Shown: piece by piece, positions 52,504 through 61,196 of the stretch
Layout of the letters: each line of letters starts with the position of its first letter
How positions within the stretch are numbered: the first letter of the stretch is position 1
From: Vallicoccus soli
GTDB taxonomy: Bacteria; Actinomycetota; Actinomycetes; Motilibacterales; Motilibacteraceae
Length of the DNA stretch: 64,000 bases
Assembly (NCBI RefSeq): GCF_003594885.1
Contig: NZ_QZEZ01000006.1
Span: 1-64,000, forward strand
Direction of reading: 5' to 3'
Translations under genes and position numbers: made by a program
Notes under the pieces: model-generated
Seen by the model: the letters and a program-made list of their open reading frames with translations, nothing else
Told to the model about the DNA's origin: nothing
Databases searched by the model: none

Positions 52504-52515
52504 TAGTTTCGCAGC
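52504..52515 (+). promoter_or_regulatory. -10 element of the low-GC two-gene unit
   Basis: TAGTTT (52504-52509) ends 6 nt before the ATG of the next gene and there is no ribosome-binding site, which fits a leaderless transcript starting at the ATG. No clear -35; the array ends about 60 bp upstream. Confidence 0.45.
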
Positions 52516-53283
52516 ATGGTCATTCGGAACGCCAAGCCAGGGAACACGACGTTTCAGTTCGGTGCAGGACCGAAGCATCTGCGAATCAGGAACAGAAGGT
52601 TGTTCCTCGAGGACCTGGAGCGGATCGTGACCATGTTGCGAGAGGACGGAGAGTCCTACTGGAGCAGACTTCCGCTGCGAGAACGACTGCTACTCAGTGC
52701 ACTTCCTAGTAGAGCCCCCTACCGCAGGCCGTTCGATGTCGTCAAGCAGTCTCGTAACCGGATCATCGTGGCAGACTTGGCCGATCTGGTAACCCTGCCT
52801 AAGGATGCGCTCAACAACCTGACCCTGGAGACAACTCGGGTGCGGGTAGAGCTGCACAAGGAGATCGCGCAAGTGATTGTGCAGAACAAAGATGATGCAG
52901 TTGCGATGGCCACGGCTGAGAATAATAAGTCGTACGTTCAGACGCAAACGGATCGGTCCCTGAAGGTTTGGTACTCGGTTCTAGGGCCCGTCGCTTGGTT
53001 TCTGCCCCTCCTTGCGGCGCTATCCATCTTCATGGCGGTCGCCTCGTTCTTCACGACGACGGGGAAGCCTGTTGTCGAGGTGCCCCTCTGGCTCAGTGGC
53101 TTTGCTGCCATGGCGGGTGTCGCCGCCTTCATGAATCACTCTGTGTCGGGGGTGTTGATCGCGCCGTTCAAGCGATCCGAGTTCCGCGCCAACGATACTG
53201 CAAGAAGACGCTGGCGCGTAAGCACGACTGTAGCCGTGACGGCCATCCTCACGGCCGCGACAACGAATCTCATCAACCGGTAG
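52516..53283 (+). CDS. Hypothetical membrane protein (low-GC unit, gene 1)
   Basis: 255 residues. A basic soluble N-terminal region (1-150), predicted helical, includes RRLFLEDLERIVTMLREDGESYWSRLPLRERLLL and a likely coiled segment TRVRVELHKEIAQVIVQNKDDAVAMATAENN. It is followed by three membrane helices: about 151-180 (VLGPVAWFLPLLAALSIFMAV), 190-217 and 234-252. No family recognised. Codon use has many A/T third positions, unlike all neighbours, which points to recent transfer. The next gene starts 15 nt after the stop. Confidence 0.8.
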   Translation: MVIRNAKPGNTTFQFGAGPKHLRIRNRRLFLEDLERIVTMLREDGESYWSRLPLRERLLLSALPSRAPYRRPFDVVKQSRNRIIVADLADLVTLPKDALNNLTLETTRVRVELHKEIAQVIVQNKDDAVAMATAENNKSYVQTQTDRSLKVWYSVLGPVAWFLPLLAALSIFMAVASFFTTTGKPVVEVPLWLSGFAAMAGVAAFMNHSVSGVLIAPFKRSEFRANDTARRRWRVSTTVAVTAILTAATTNLINR

Positions 53284-53298
53284 CCAACGGAGGTTGTC

Positions 53299-54684
53299 GT
53301 GCGACCACGAGTAGCAGCGGTTTGTACGTCCTGCGATCGCTTGCAGGAGAGTAACTTCTCCGAGGGTAACGAGGACCTTGATGCCGAGCTTAGGACGCTG
53401 GTTGTTCGTGTTCCCATCGCGGACTTGCCATGCGCGGAGTGTGGAACGACGACCGTGATCCCACCAGCTCGCTATGAGGTCCACGGGCCGGCTACCTACG
53501 CTTTTGAGCTCGAAGCCACACCCATGACCATGGAGGATCTGCAGCGTCGACGCATCCTATTAGAGAATCAGGAAGACGACTGGCATCCGGCACGCGTTGT
53601 ACGGCTGGTTGGACGTCGGTTGCGGGTGCTGGAGGACCTCAAGCCGCGGAAGTTGAGCACGGCTGAGAAGCGGGAGTGTTGGTCCCGCACACTTCCCGAG
53701 GGTGACGATAACGTACACGACCTTTTGGCCATCAGCCAGACCGTAGAAGCAATTCCATGGCTGGCAGACGCACCCGAGACCATCAGCGAGACCCTGGCAT
53801 CCCTGCCGGAGACCGGGTTGGCGACGTTGCGGGAGAGCCCTCTCCCGCCAGACTGGGGTGACACATACGGCGGGTCAGGGCTCATCGGGGCACGCCGTTT
53901 GGCTAGACGCCGAATTGGTTTGGCTGAAGGTATGCTCGGGGCTCTTGGTGAGGCGCTGGCAGCGAAGCGAGTAAGTGCCATGTTCGCCGTGGCTCGGTCA
54001 GTAGTTGAAATCTCCGCTCTAGCCATGTGGTTGCTGCAACCTGCAGACCTGCGTCTTGTAGCGGCTCGCTACTACGCCGACCGCTGGAGCGGCCTGCGAG
54101 CCGCCGTACTTCTGCGACCTAGCATGAAAGTCGAACTGCAGTCGATAGCTCGCGAGGAAGCCAAAGGACTTGCAGCAGAGGGCTATGACGTCGGTTGGGA
54201 CAAGCAGGAGTGGCCTACTACCCTCGAGAAGCAGGGGAAGGCGAACGCCCTTTCCGCGGTCGAGGCGTGTTTCCCGGATCGGGAGCTTGGCGAGGAGGCC
54301 TACCGCGCGCTGTCGGCCCTCGCACATGGTGAGGAATACGGCCTAGACGACTTCACCGTGGCGCAGGACGCCATGGTGGTGACACTCGAACAGCAATACA
54401 TAATACTTCGGATGGCAGTCTGGCCCTATGGAGTAGCCCTTCACCGCCTAGGAGAGACCATGGGAAGCAGTCCAGCGCCAGCTCTGGCGCAGGTGAATGC
54501 CGTTCTCGAATCCGTGCGGGTTATGCTCGAACGACTGCAGGCCAAGGACGAGAGCGCTTCGTCCGTCGACTCAACAGCACTTCACCCGTCGCCGGCCCAC
54601 GGCGATAGTGCCGGACCAAGGCCTGCGCGTCCCGTTCATGGAAGGAAGAATAGACGCAGGAAGGGGCGGCGTCACAAAGAGTAG
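53299..54684 (+). CDS. Zinc-ribbon protein with HEPN-like R-x6-H motif (low-GC unit, gene 2)
   Basis: 461 residues; GTG start with GGAGG 5 nt upstream. Two CxxC knuckles (Cys9/Cys12 and Cys45/Cys48) suggest an N-terminal zinc ribbon. A helical middle (FAVARSVVEISALAMWLLQP, residues about 230-255) resembles DUF5677/HEPN-like proteins. It is followed by RALSALAHG (Arg336, His343), an R-x6-H arrangement compatible with the HEPN ribonuclease motif. The C-terminus is basic (KNRRRKGRRHKE), possibly nucleic-acid-binding. A toxic RNase role is inference. Low GC like gene 1, so probably one operon. Confidence 0.75.
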   Translation: MRPRVAAVCTSCDRLQESNFSEGNEDLDAELRTLVVRVPIADLPCAECGTTTVIPPARYEVHGPATYAFELEATPMTMEDLQRRRILLENQEDDWHPARVVRLVGRRLRVLEDLKPRKLSTAEKRECWSRTLPEGDDNVHDLLAISQTVEAIPWLADAPETISETLASLPETGLATLRESPLPPDWGDTYGGSGLIGARRLARRRIGLAEGMLGALGEALAAKRVSAMFAVARSVVEISALAMWLLQPADLRLVAARYYADRWSGLRAAVLLRPSMKVELQSIAREEAKGLAAEGYDVGWDKQEWPTTLEKQGKANALSAVEACFPDRELGEEAYRALSALAHGEEYGLDDFTVAQDAMVVTLEQQYIILRMAVWPYGVALHRLGETMGSSPAPALAQVNAVLESVRVMLERLQAKDESASSVDSTALHPSPAHGDSAGPRPARPVHGRKNRRRKGRRHKE

Positions 54685-54715
54685 GTTCTCTCCACTCGAA
54701 TCGGCTCTTCGCTGC

Positions 54716-54847
54716 TGAGTACAGACGCGAGATTAGCTCGCTGATCCGGAGCGGCTCGGTCTCGTAGTTGACCAACCGCAGCCAGTCCGACAGCGCCGCT
54801 TCGACCGGGTCGAGATCGGTGCCGAGCGCCCCCACGAGCCCGATCAC
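54716..54847 (-). pseudogene. Remnant resembling the N-terminus of an anti-phage dCTP deaminase
   Basis: The minus-strand frame reads VIGLVGALGTDLDPVEAALSDWLRLVNYETEPLRISELI, matching the opening strand, G-x-x-G-T-D-L loop and helix of the kinase-like N-terminal domain in anti-phage dCTP deaminases (pattern E-L-V-x-G-L-V-G-x-V-G-T-D-L). Similarity stops after about 44 codons, where the frame runs into the 3' end of the low-GC gene. No deaminase zinc motif is present. Short match, so tentative. Confidence 0.4.
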
Positions 54848-55276
54848 GACCTTGGGCCGCCTGCCGACAATCGCCCGGCCCGTATCCGTGTGACTCCGAG
54901 GCGGGCGGCCTAGAAGCGGCCTGGTGGGTCACTGTCTCCCGTTTTGTCGTCCTGTGTGCCAGCGACAGGTATACGGGACCTAGCGCATAGCGGTCCAGGC
55001 CAAGAGCACATCTAGTAATGCCGGGCTGCCCGCCGTTCGGCGTGCCTCCCTGCTCATGTGCCCAGTGTTGCCGGTCGTTGTGCCAGGCTCTGGTTCGCTG
55101 GCCTGCCAGCGCGAGCCTGTCGCCGACGAGCGATACCGCAACGGCCGCTCATCGGCAGAAGAGGGCGTCGTACCGCGCTTCGCGGCGCGTCCGTCTCGAT
55201 GCAGAACCGAGCAGGGACGGCGGAGCCGCACGGTCCGAGCGGCCGCGGCGTACCCGCCTCGGAGCTCCTGCGCCTG
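54848..55276. other. Gene-free stretch right of the accessory island
   Basis: No frame here has a recognisable motif. 55198-55230 carries a weak echo of the dispersed repeat (GCAGAACCGAGCAGGG, then GGAGCCGC). The GC content rises back to the chromosomal level towards 55200, so this probably marks the island edge. Confidence 0.5.
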
Positions 55277-56110
55277 TCAGCCCGGCGGCGCCGGAGCGAG
55301 GCGAGACGGCCCCAGCGGACGTCGCGAGCAGCCCGCTGCGACCCCGTCGAGCCGCTCGACCCGCGTCCACCCCGTCCACCCCCGCTCCGCGATGAGCTCC
55401 CGCAGCCTCCCGACGGCCGGGTGCGCCTGCTCCGCGAACGAGTCCATGAGCGCGACGAACGCCGGGTCGGGCATGACCTCGTCCTGCAGGGCCAGATGCC
55501 CGCTGGCCGCCGCGCGCTCGTACAGCGCGCACATCCGGTCGGCGATGTCCCGCAGCAGGCCCTCGTCCTGCCCGTCGTCGGCGAGGCGGCCGAGGAGGCC
55601 GTACAGCTCGACGACCTGCGGGTCCTCGAGCTGCGCCACCTTGTCGGCCATCAAGGCGGGGACGGAGTCGGGCCAGCGGGCGGCGACGAGGATCCAGGCG
55701 TCGCGCTCGGCCTGCAGCAGCTGCGGAGGCGCCCCGACCGCGCGGAGCCGGTCGAGGTAGTCGACCACCTCGGCGGGGACGGCCAGGGTGTCGCCGCTGC
55801 GCAGGGCCGCGATGCGCCGCCGGTGCTCCTGCAGCGCGCGGAGCCGCTCGCGCAGCTGCCGGTCGATGTCGGCGGTCGCCTCGGCGAACGTCGCCTCGTC
55901 CGCGTCGAGCAGCTGGCGCACCCGGGCCAGCGGCACGCCCGCCTCGGCCAAGGTGCGGATCCGGATGAGCCGCACGACGGCCGGCGCGTCGTACGCCCGG
56001 TAGCCCGAGCCGTCGCGCTCCGGCTCCGGCAGCAGCCCGACCCGGTGGTAGTGGCGCACCGCCTTCACCGTCACTCCGGTGTAGGCCGCCAGCTGGCCGA
56101 TCGTCAGCAC
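55277..56110 (-). CDS. MerR-family transcriptional regulator
   Basis: 277 residues. N-terminal winged HTH (1-70): LTIGQLAAYTGVTVKAVRHYHRVGLLPEPERDGSGYRAYDAPAVVRLIRIRTLAEAGVPLARVRQLL. Then a dimerisation coiled coil (85-115) and a long all-helical C-terminal region (120-250) that may bind a ligand, as in multidrug-sensing MerR proteins. No cysteine metal site. Last gene of the leftward ABC-transporter operon, 22 nt after the permease, so it probably regulates its own operon. Confidence 0.92.
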   Translation of the reverse strand: MLTIGQLAAYTGVTVKAVRHYHRVGLLPEPERDGSGYRAYDAPAVVRLIRIRTLAEAGVPLARVRQLLDADEATFAEATADIDRQLRERLRALQEHRRRIAALRSGDTLAVPAEVVDYLDRLRAVGAPPQLLQAERDAWILVAARWPDSVPALMADKVAQLEDPQVVELYGLLGRLADDGQDEGLLRDIADRMCALYERAAASGHLALQDEVMPDPAFVALMDSFAEQAHPAVGRLRELIAERGWTGWTRVERLDGVAAGCSRRPLGPSRLAPAPPG

Positions 56111-56131
56111 GGTCCCAGCCTCCCCGGCCCG

Positions 56132-56893
56132 TCAACCGGTCCGGCGGCGGTAGACGAGCATCGCGGCGCCGTACGCGACGAGCAGCAGCCCGAGGCACCA
56201 GGCGAGCGCTGTCCAGGTGTCCGCGCCCACCGGGCCGCCCGCGAACAGGCCGCGCGTCGCGTCGACGATCGACGTGACCGGCTGGCTCTCCGCGAACGCC
56301 GCCACCGGCCCCGGCATGCTCTCCGTCGGCACGAAGGCCGAGCTGACGAAGGGCAGCAGGATCAGCGGGTACGAGAACGCGCTCGCCCCCTCGACCGACC
56401 CGGCGGTCAGCCCCGGGACCACCGCGAGCCACGTGAGCGCCAGCGTGAACAGCGCCAGGATCCCCGCGATCGCGACCCACGCCAGCACGCCCGCGCCCGA
56501 GCGGAAGCCCATGAGCACCGCGACCAGCACGACCACCACGACCGACACGAGGTTGGCCACGAGCGAGGTCAGCACGTGCGCCCACAGCACCGACGAGCGC
56601 GCGATCGGCATCGACCGGAACCGGTCGAACATGCCGCCCTGCAGGTCGAGGAACAGCCGGTACGCCGTGTAGGAGACGCCCGAGGCGATGGTGATGAGCA
56701 GGATCCCCGGCAGCAGGTAGTCCACGTAGCGGCCGTCGCCGGCCTCGATGGCGCCGCCGAAGACGTACACGAACAGCAGCATGAAGGCGATCGGCATGAC
56801 CGCCGTCGTGATGATGGTGTCAGGGCTGCGAGCGATGTGCAGCAGCGACCGGCCCAGCAGGGCGGTGGTGTCGGCGACCGGGTGCCTGGCCAT
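56132..56893 (-). CDS. ABC-2 type permease (DrrB-like)
   Basis: 253 residues, six membrane helices. Visible: HIARSPDTIITTAVMPIAFMLLFVYVFGGAI, YLLPGILLITIASGVSYTAYRLFLDLQGGMFDRFRSMPIARSSVL (the ABC-2 signature before the MFDRFRSMPI loop), and a C-terminal LLVAYGAAMLVYRRRTG. Forms an exporter with the ATPase encoded 3 nt upstream; such pairs export drugs or lipids. Substrate unknown. Confidence 0.94.
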   Translation of the reverse strand: MARHPVADTTALLGRSLLHIARSPDTIITTAVMPIAFMLLFVYVFGGAIEAGDGRYVDYLLPGILLITIASGVSYTAYRLFLDLQGGMFDRFRSMPIARSSVLWAHVLTSLVANLVSVVVVVLVAVLMGFRSGAGVLAWVAIAGILALFTLALTWLAVVPGLTAGSVEGASAFSYPLILLPFVSSAFVPTESMPGPVAAFAESQPVTSIVDATRGLFAGGPVGADTWTALAWCLGLLLVAYGAAMLVYRRRTG

Positions 56894-56896
56894 GTC

Positions 56897-57685
56897 TCAG
56901 CCCTCCGCGCTCTCGCCGCCGACGACGGCGAGGAAGACGTCCTCGAGGGTCGGCTGCTTCTCGACGTACTCGACCCTGGCCGGCGGCAGCAGGCGCTTGA
57001 GCTCGGCCGGCGTCCCCTCGGCGATGACCCGGCCGCCGTGCAGGATCGCGACCCGGTCGGCGAGCTGCTTGGCCTCGTCGAGGTACTGCGTGGTCAGCAG
57101 CACCGTGCGCCCCTGCTCGGCCAGCCCCCGCACCGCGCGCCACACCTCGAGCCGCGACTGCGGGTCCAGCCCGGTCGTCGGCTCGTCGAGGAACACCACC
57201 GGCGGGTCCCCGATGAGGCTCATCGCCAGGTCGAGCCGGCGCCGCATCCCGCCCGAGTACGTCGCCACCCGCCGCCGCGCCGCATCCGCCAAGCCGAAGC
57301 GGGCCAGCAGCTCGTCCGCGACGCGCCCCGGCGCCGGCAGGTGCCGCAGCCGCGCGACGAGCACGAGGTTCTCCCGCCCGCTGAGCACCCCGTCGACCGC
57401 GGCGAACTGCCCGGTCAGGCTGATGGACTCCCGCACGTCGTACGGCTGCGTCGCCACGTCGAAGCCGTCGACGCGGGCCGACCCGGCGTCCGCGCGCAGC
57501 AGGGTGGACAGGATCCGTACGAGCGTGGTCTTGCCGGCCCCGTTGGAGCCGAGCAGCGCGACGATGCTGCCCCGCTCCACGGCGAGGTCGACGCCGCGGA
57601 GCACGGGCAGGTCGCCGTACGACTTCTCGAGGCCCCGGACGTGGATCGCCGGCCCGGGCTCCGGCTGCAGGTCTGTGGTCGCCAT
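56897..57685 (-). CDS. ABC transporter ATP-binding protein (DrrA-like)
   Basis: 262 residues. Walker A LLGSNGAGKTTLVRIL, Q-loop LTGQFAAVDG, signature YSGGMRRRLDLAMSLI, Walker B VVFLDEPTTGLDPQSR and the H-loop in VLLTTQYLDEA. The C-terminal VEYVEKQPTLEDVFLAVVG is the DrrA-type regulatory segment. ATG start. First gene of an operon with the permease and the MerR regulator. Confidence 0.95.
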   Translation of the reverse strand: MATTDLQPEPGPAIHVRGLEKSYGDLPVLRGVDLAVERGSIVALLGSNGAGKTTLVRILSTLLRADAGSARVDGFDVATQPYDVRESISLTGQFAAVDGVLSGRENLVLVARLRHLPAPGRVADELLARFGLADAARRRVATYSGGMRRRLDLAMSLIGDPPVVFLDEPTTGLDPQSRLEVWRAVRGLAEQGRTVLLTTQYLDEAKQLADRVAILHGGRVIAEGTPAELKRLLPPARVEYVEKQPTLEDVFLAVVGGESAEG

Positions 57686-57719
57686 GCGGCGAGCGTGCGG
57701 GGTTGACCCAGGGTCAAGG

Positions 57720-58172
57720 TCAAGCCCGCGCGACGAGCGCGGCGAGGGCCTCGGCGGCCGCCTCGGTGAGGTCCGCGACGGCGTACGAGGTCGGCCACGC
57801 GCCGCTGCCGTCGTCGAGCCGCGCCTCGGGGGTGAACCCGAACGTCGAGTAGCGCTCGCCGTCGTCCTGGCCGCTGCGGAAGAAGCAGACGACCTTGCCG
57901 CCGCGGGCGTACGCGGGCTGGCCGTACCAGAGCTTGGGCCGCAGGTCCGGGGCGGCGTCGGCGACCAGGCGGTGCAGGCGCAGCGCGGTGCTGCGGTCGG
58001 GCTCGGCCATCTGCTCGATCTTGGCGAGCACGGCGGCCTCGTCCTTCGCGCCCTTCGCGCCCTTGCCGCCGGAGCCGGACTCCTGCCGCAGCTCCGCGGC
58101 GCGCTCGCGCACCGCCGCCAGCTCGCGCTCGGAGAGACCGCTGCTCGTCGTGCTCCCGTCGGTACGGCTCAT
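57720..58172 (-). CDS. DUF1801 (YdhG-like) protein
   Basis: 150 residues. The basic N-terminal third has Gly/Ser/Lys-rich spacers (GSGGKGAKGAKDEAAVLAKIEQM). The C-terminal region (LRLHRLVADAAPDLRPKLWYGQPAYARGGKVVCFF) matches the DUF1801/YdhG family with its conserved K-x-W-Y-G-x-P-A-Y core. Related to frataxin-like iron-binding proteins in fold. ATG start. Confidence 0.88.
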   Translation of the reverse strand: MSRTDGSTTSSGLSERELAAVRERAAELRQESGSGGKGAKGAKDEAAVLAKIEQMAEPDRSTALRLHRLVADAAPDLRPKLWYGQPAYARGGKVVCFFRSGQDDGERYSTFGFTPEARLDDGSGAWPTSYAVADLTEAAAEALAALVARA

Positions 58173-58308
58173 CGCTGCCCCCGTCGTGGTGGTTCGGACC
58201 GGTCGCTGCCGACGCTAAGGGCGCCGCGGTGCCCGCCGCTTCTCCGTTCCTGACCGATCCGGGCCCGTGGCCCGCCACCTGTTGACGGCGGGACCGCACC
58301 GTGCTGCA

Positions 58309-58349
58309 CTTCCGGAAGTTCCCGGTCGGTTCTCGGAACTGTTCCGAGA
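58309..58349. promoter_or_regulatory. Operator-like palindromes upstream of the xylanase gene
   Basis: TCTCGGAACTGTTCCGAGA (58331-58349) is a perfect 19-bp palindrome around a central T, and CTTCCGGAAG (58309-58318) is a perfect 10-bp palindrome 12 bp before it. Both contain GGAA/TTCC half-sites. They lie 56 bp upstream of the GH10 gene start, the right place for a repressor of a polysaccharide-degradation gene. Confidence 0.65.
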
Positions 58350-58404
58350 CGCGGGCACCGCAGGCCTGTCGAGGGCGACGACTGTGCGAGGAGAGCGCGA
58401 GCGC

Positions 58405-61140
58405 ATGGCACGACGACGTGGAGCGGGGATCGCCCTGCTCGGACTGGTGGGACCCCTGGCGCTCGTGGCGCCGGCCGCGACCGCCGCACCCGGCACCGTC
58501 TACGCGACGGGCTTCGAGGACGGTACCGGCGGCTGGGCCGGGCGCGGCACCGCGCAGCTGGCGGTGTCCGCCGCAGCGGCGCGCACCGGGGAGCAGGGCC
58601 TGGCCGTCACCGGCCGCACCGACACCTGGCACGGCCCGGGCCTCGACGCCCGCGAGGTCATGCACGCCGGGACGTACGAGGTCGAGGCGTGGGTCCGCCT
58701 GCCCGAGGGCAGCGGCACCGACGTCGTCACCGCGAGCGTCGCCCGGACGCCGACCGGCGGCACGACCGCGTACGACACCGTGGCCTGGCAGGTCCCCGTC
58801 AGCGACGGCGGGTGGACCAGGGTCGCCGGCACCTACACGCACGCCACGGCGGTCAGCCAGCTCGAGCTCTACCTCGAGAGCCCGGACGCCACGCAGGACC
58901 TCTACGTCGACGACGTCCGCATCGTCGGCGAGGCGGCGGCCCCGGTCGAGCCGGGCACCGGCACCGCGCTGTCGAGCGGCTTCGAGACCGGCCTCGAGGG
59001 CTGGGGCCCGCGCGGCGACGCGCAGGTCGCCACGACCACCGCCGACGCGCGCAGCGGCTCGGCGAGCCTCGCCGTGACGAACCGCCTGCAGTCCTGGCAG
59101 GGCCCCACCCGCGACGTCACCGAGGGCCTGGCCGTCGGGCAGACCGTCAGCGTCAGCGTCTGGGTGAAGCTGGCGCCCGGCGAGGCCCCCGCCTCGCTGC
59201 GGGTGTCGGTCCAGCGCGACCGCGCCGGCACCCCCACCGCGTACGAGAACGTGGGCGGCGCCAGCGGCGTGGTCACCGCCGACGCGTGGACCGAGCTGAA
59301 GGGCACGTACACCCTCGGCGCGCCGGTCGACACCGCGCAGGTCTACGTCGAGGGCGACGCCGGCGTCGACTTCCTCGTCGACGACTTCGCGCTGCGCGGC
59401 GTCGTCGAGACGCCGGTGCAGGACGTGCCGCCGCTCAAGGACGTGCTGGGTGCGCAGGGCTTCGAGCACGTCGGCGTCGCGATCGACCAGCGCGAGACCG
59501 TGGGGCGCCCGTCGGCGCTGCTGCAGCGCCACTTCGACGCGTTCACGCCGGAGAACGACGGCAAGCCCGAGAGCGTGCAGCGGGTCGAGGGGCAGTTCAC
59601 CTTCGCCAACCTCGACCGTCTGCTCGACTACGCCGACGCCACCGGCACCCAGGTGTACGGCCACGTCCTCGTGTGGCACTCGCAGACCCCGGCCTGGTTC
59701 TTCAAGGACGGCGACCGCGACCTCACGAGCAGCCCGGCCGACCAGGCGATCCTGCGCGCCCGCATGGAGGCGCACATCAAGGGGATCGCCGACCACATCG
59801 ACGCGCGCTACCCCGACGGCGACAGCCCGATCTGGGCGTGGGACGTCGTCAACGAGGTCATCGCCGACGGCGACACCGCCAACCCGCACGACATGCGGGA
59901 CAGCCGCTGGTTCCAGGTGCTCGGCGAGACCTTCGTGGACGAGGCTTTCCGGCTCGCGGACCGGTACTTCCCCCAGCAGCAGCTGTTCATCAACGACTAC
60001 AACACCGAGATGCCGGCGAAGCGGGCCGACTACCTCTCGCTGGTGAGGGCCCTCAAGGCCCGCGGCGTGCCCATCGACGGCGTCGGGCACCAGGCCCACG
60101 TCGACTTCGCCCGGCCCGTGCAGTGGCTCGACGACTCCCTCACCGCCGTCGAGCGGCTCGACCCGTCGCTGTTGCAGGTCATCACCGAGCTCGACGTCAG
60201 CGACTCGAAGGAGAACAACGGCGCCGACGTCTCGAACGGCACCGTCCCGCAGCACTCCCCCGCCATGCCCGAGGGCGAGGCGGCCACCGAGGTCGGCTAC
60301 TACTACCGCGACCTCTTCGCGATGCTGCGCCGGCACGCGGCGTCCGTCGAGTCGGTGACCTTCTGGGGCATCAGCAACGCCCGCAGCTGGCTGCGCACCT
60401 GGCCCGCGGCCCGGCCCTGGGAGGAGCCGCTGCCGTTCGACGACGACCTGCAGGCCGCCCCGGCGTACTGGGGGACCGTCGACCCGGCGCAGCTCGCCCC
60501 GCGCCCGGCCGACGTGCTCCCGCCGCGCATCGCGGCGCGGGACGCCGTGCGGGTGACGACGAGCGGTACGTCCGCCCGGGTCGCGTACGCGCTGCCGGAG
60601 GCCGGCGACACCCGCGACGGGCGCATCGCGCCGACCTGCGCCCCCGCCTCGGGATCGCGCTTCCCGCTCGGTACGACGACGGTGACCTGCACGGCGCAGG
60701 ACAGCCGGGGGAACCGGGCCACGCCGGGCACCTTCGACGTCGTCGTGACCCGCGTCGCCGCCGACCTGGAGGCCGACGTCACCGGCCCGGCGAGCCTGCG
60801 TACCGGGGCCACCGGCACCTGGACCCTGACGGTCCGCAACGACGGCCCGACCGCGGCCGAGGGCGTCACCGCCGTCCTCGCCGCGTCCGGGGTCAAGCAG
60901 GCGTCGGCCACCGGCGGCGCCGGCACGGGCACGGTGACGGTGGCCGGCACGAAGGTCAGCGGTACGCGCTGGACGGTCCCGTCCCTCGCGCCCGGCGCCT
61001 CCGCCACCTTCACCCTCACCGGCAGGGTCACCGCGCCGCGCGGCCGGGTCGTCGCCGCCCTCGGGGCCGTGGCCTCGCGGACGGCGGACCCGGCGCCGCG
61101 CGACAACGTCGACACCGCGCTGACCCGCGTCGCCCGCTGA
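58405..61140 (+). CDS. Secreted GH10 endo-1,4-beta-xylanase with CBM22-like modules
   Basis: 911 residues. Signal peptide GIALLGLVGPLALVAPAATAAPG. Two CBM4_9/CBM22-like modules (about 30-180 and 190-340), each opening with GFEDG/GFETG-x-x-GW. GH10 catalytic domain (about 345-690) with HVLVWHSQTPAWFF, the acid/base Glu484 in WDVVNEVIADG and the nucleophile Glu595 in VITELDVSD. Then an HYR-like module (about 700-785, TCAPASGSRFPLGTTTVTCTAQDSRGN) and a DUF11 repeat (about 790-900). Hydrolyses xylan outside the cell. ATG at 58405 with GAGGAG upstream; the longer frame is not conserved. Confidence 0.95.
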   Translation: MARRRGAGIALLGLVGPLALVAPAATAAPGTVYATGFEDGTGGWAGRGTAQLAVSAAAARTGEQGLAVTGRTDTWHGPGLDAREVMHAGTYEVEAWVRLPEGSGTDVVTASVARTPTGGTTAYDTVAWQVPVSDGGWTRVAGTYTHATAVSQLELYLESPDATQDLYVDDVRIVGEAAAPVEPGTGTALSSGFETGLEGWGPRGDAQVATTTADARSGSASLAVTNRLQSWQGPTRDVTEGLAVGQTVSVSVWVKLAPGEAPASLRVSVQRDRAGTPTAYENVGGASGVVTADAWTELKGTYTLGAPVDTAQVYVEGDAGVDFLVDDFALRGVVETPVQDVPPLKDVLGAQGFEHVGVAIDQRETVGRPSALLQRHFDAFTPENDGKPESVQRVEGQFTFANLDRLLDYADATGTQVYGHVLVWHSQTPAWFFKDGDRDLTSSPADQAILRARMEAHIKGIADHIDARYPDGDSPIWAWDVVNEVIADGDTANPHDMRDSRWFQVLGETFVDEAFRLADRYFPQQQLFINDYNTEMPAKRADYLSLVRALKARGVPIDGVGHQAHVDFARPVQWLDDSLTAVERLDPSLLQVITELDVSDSKENNGADVSNGTVPQHSPAMPEGEAATEVGYYYRDLFAMLRRHAASVESVTFWGISNARSWLRTWPAARPWEEPLPFDDDLQAAPAYWGTVDPAQLAPRPADVLPPRIAARDAVRVTTSGTSARVAYALPEAGDTRDGRIAPTCAPASGSRFPLGTTTVTCTAQDSRGNRATPGTFDVVVTRVAADLEADVTGPASLRTGATGTWTLTVRNDGPTAAEGVTAVLAASGVKQASATGGAGTGTVTVAGTKVSGTRWTVPSLAPGASATFTLTGRVTAPRGRVVAALGAVASRTADPAPRDNVDTALTRVAR

Positions 61141-61146
61141 CGCACC

Positions 61147-61186
61147 CCGGAGCCCCCGGTCCTCCCGCGAGGGCCGGGGGCTCCGG
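61147..61186. terminator. Bidirectional terminator between xylanase and sigma factor genes
   Basis: CCGGAGCCCCCGG (61147-61159) pairs perfectly with CCGGGGGCTCCGG (61174-61186), with CCTC/GAGG pairing in the loop. It separates two convergent genes. Confidence 0.85.
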
Positions 61187-61196
61187 CGCGCCCGGG

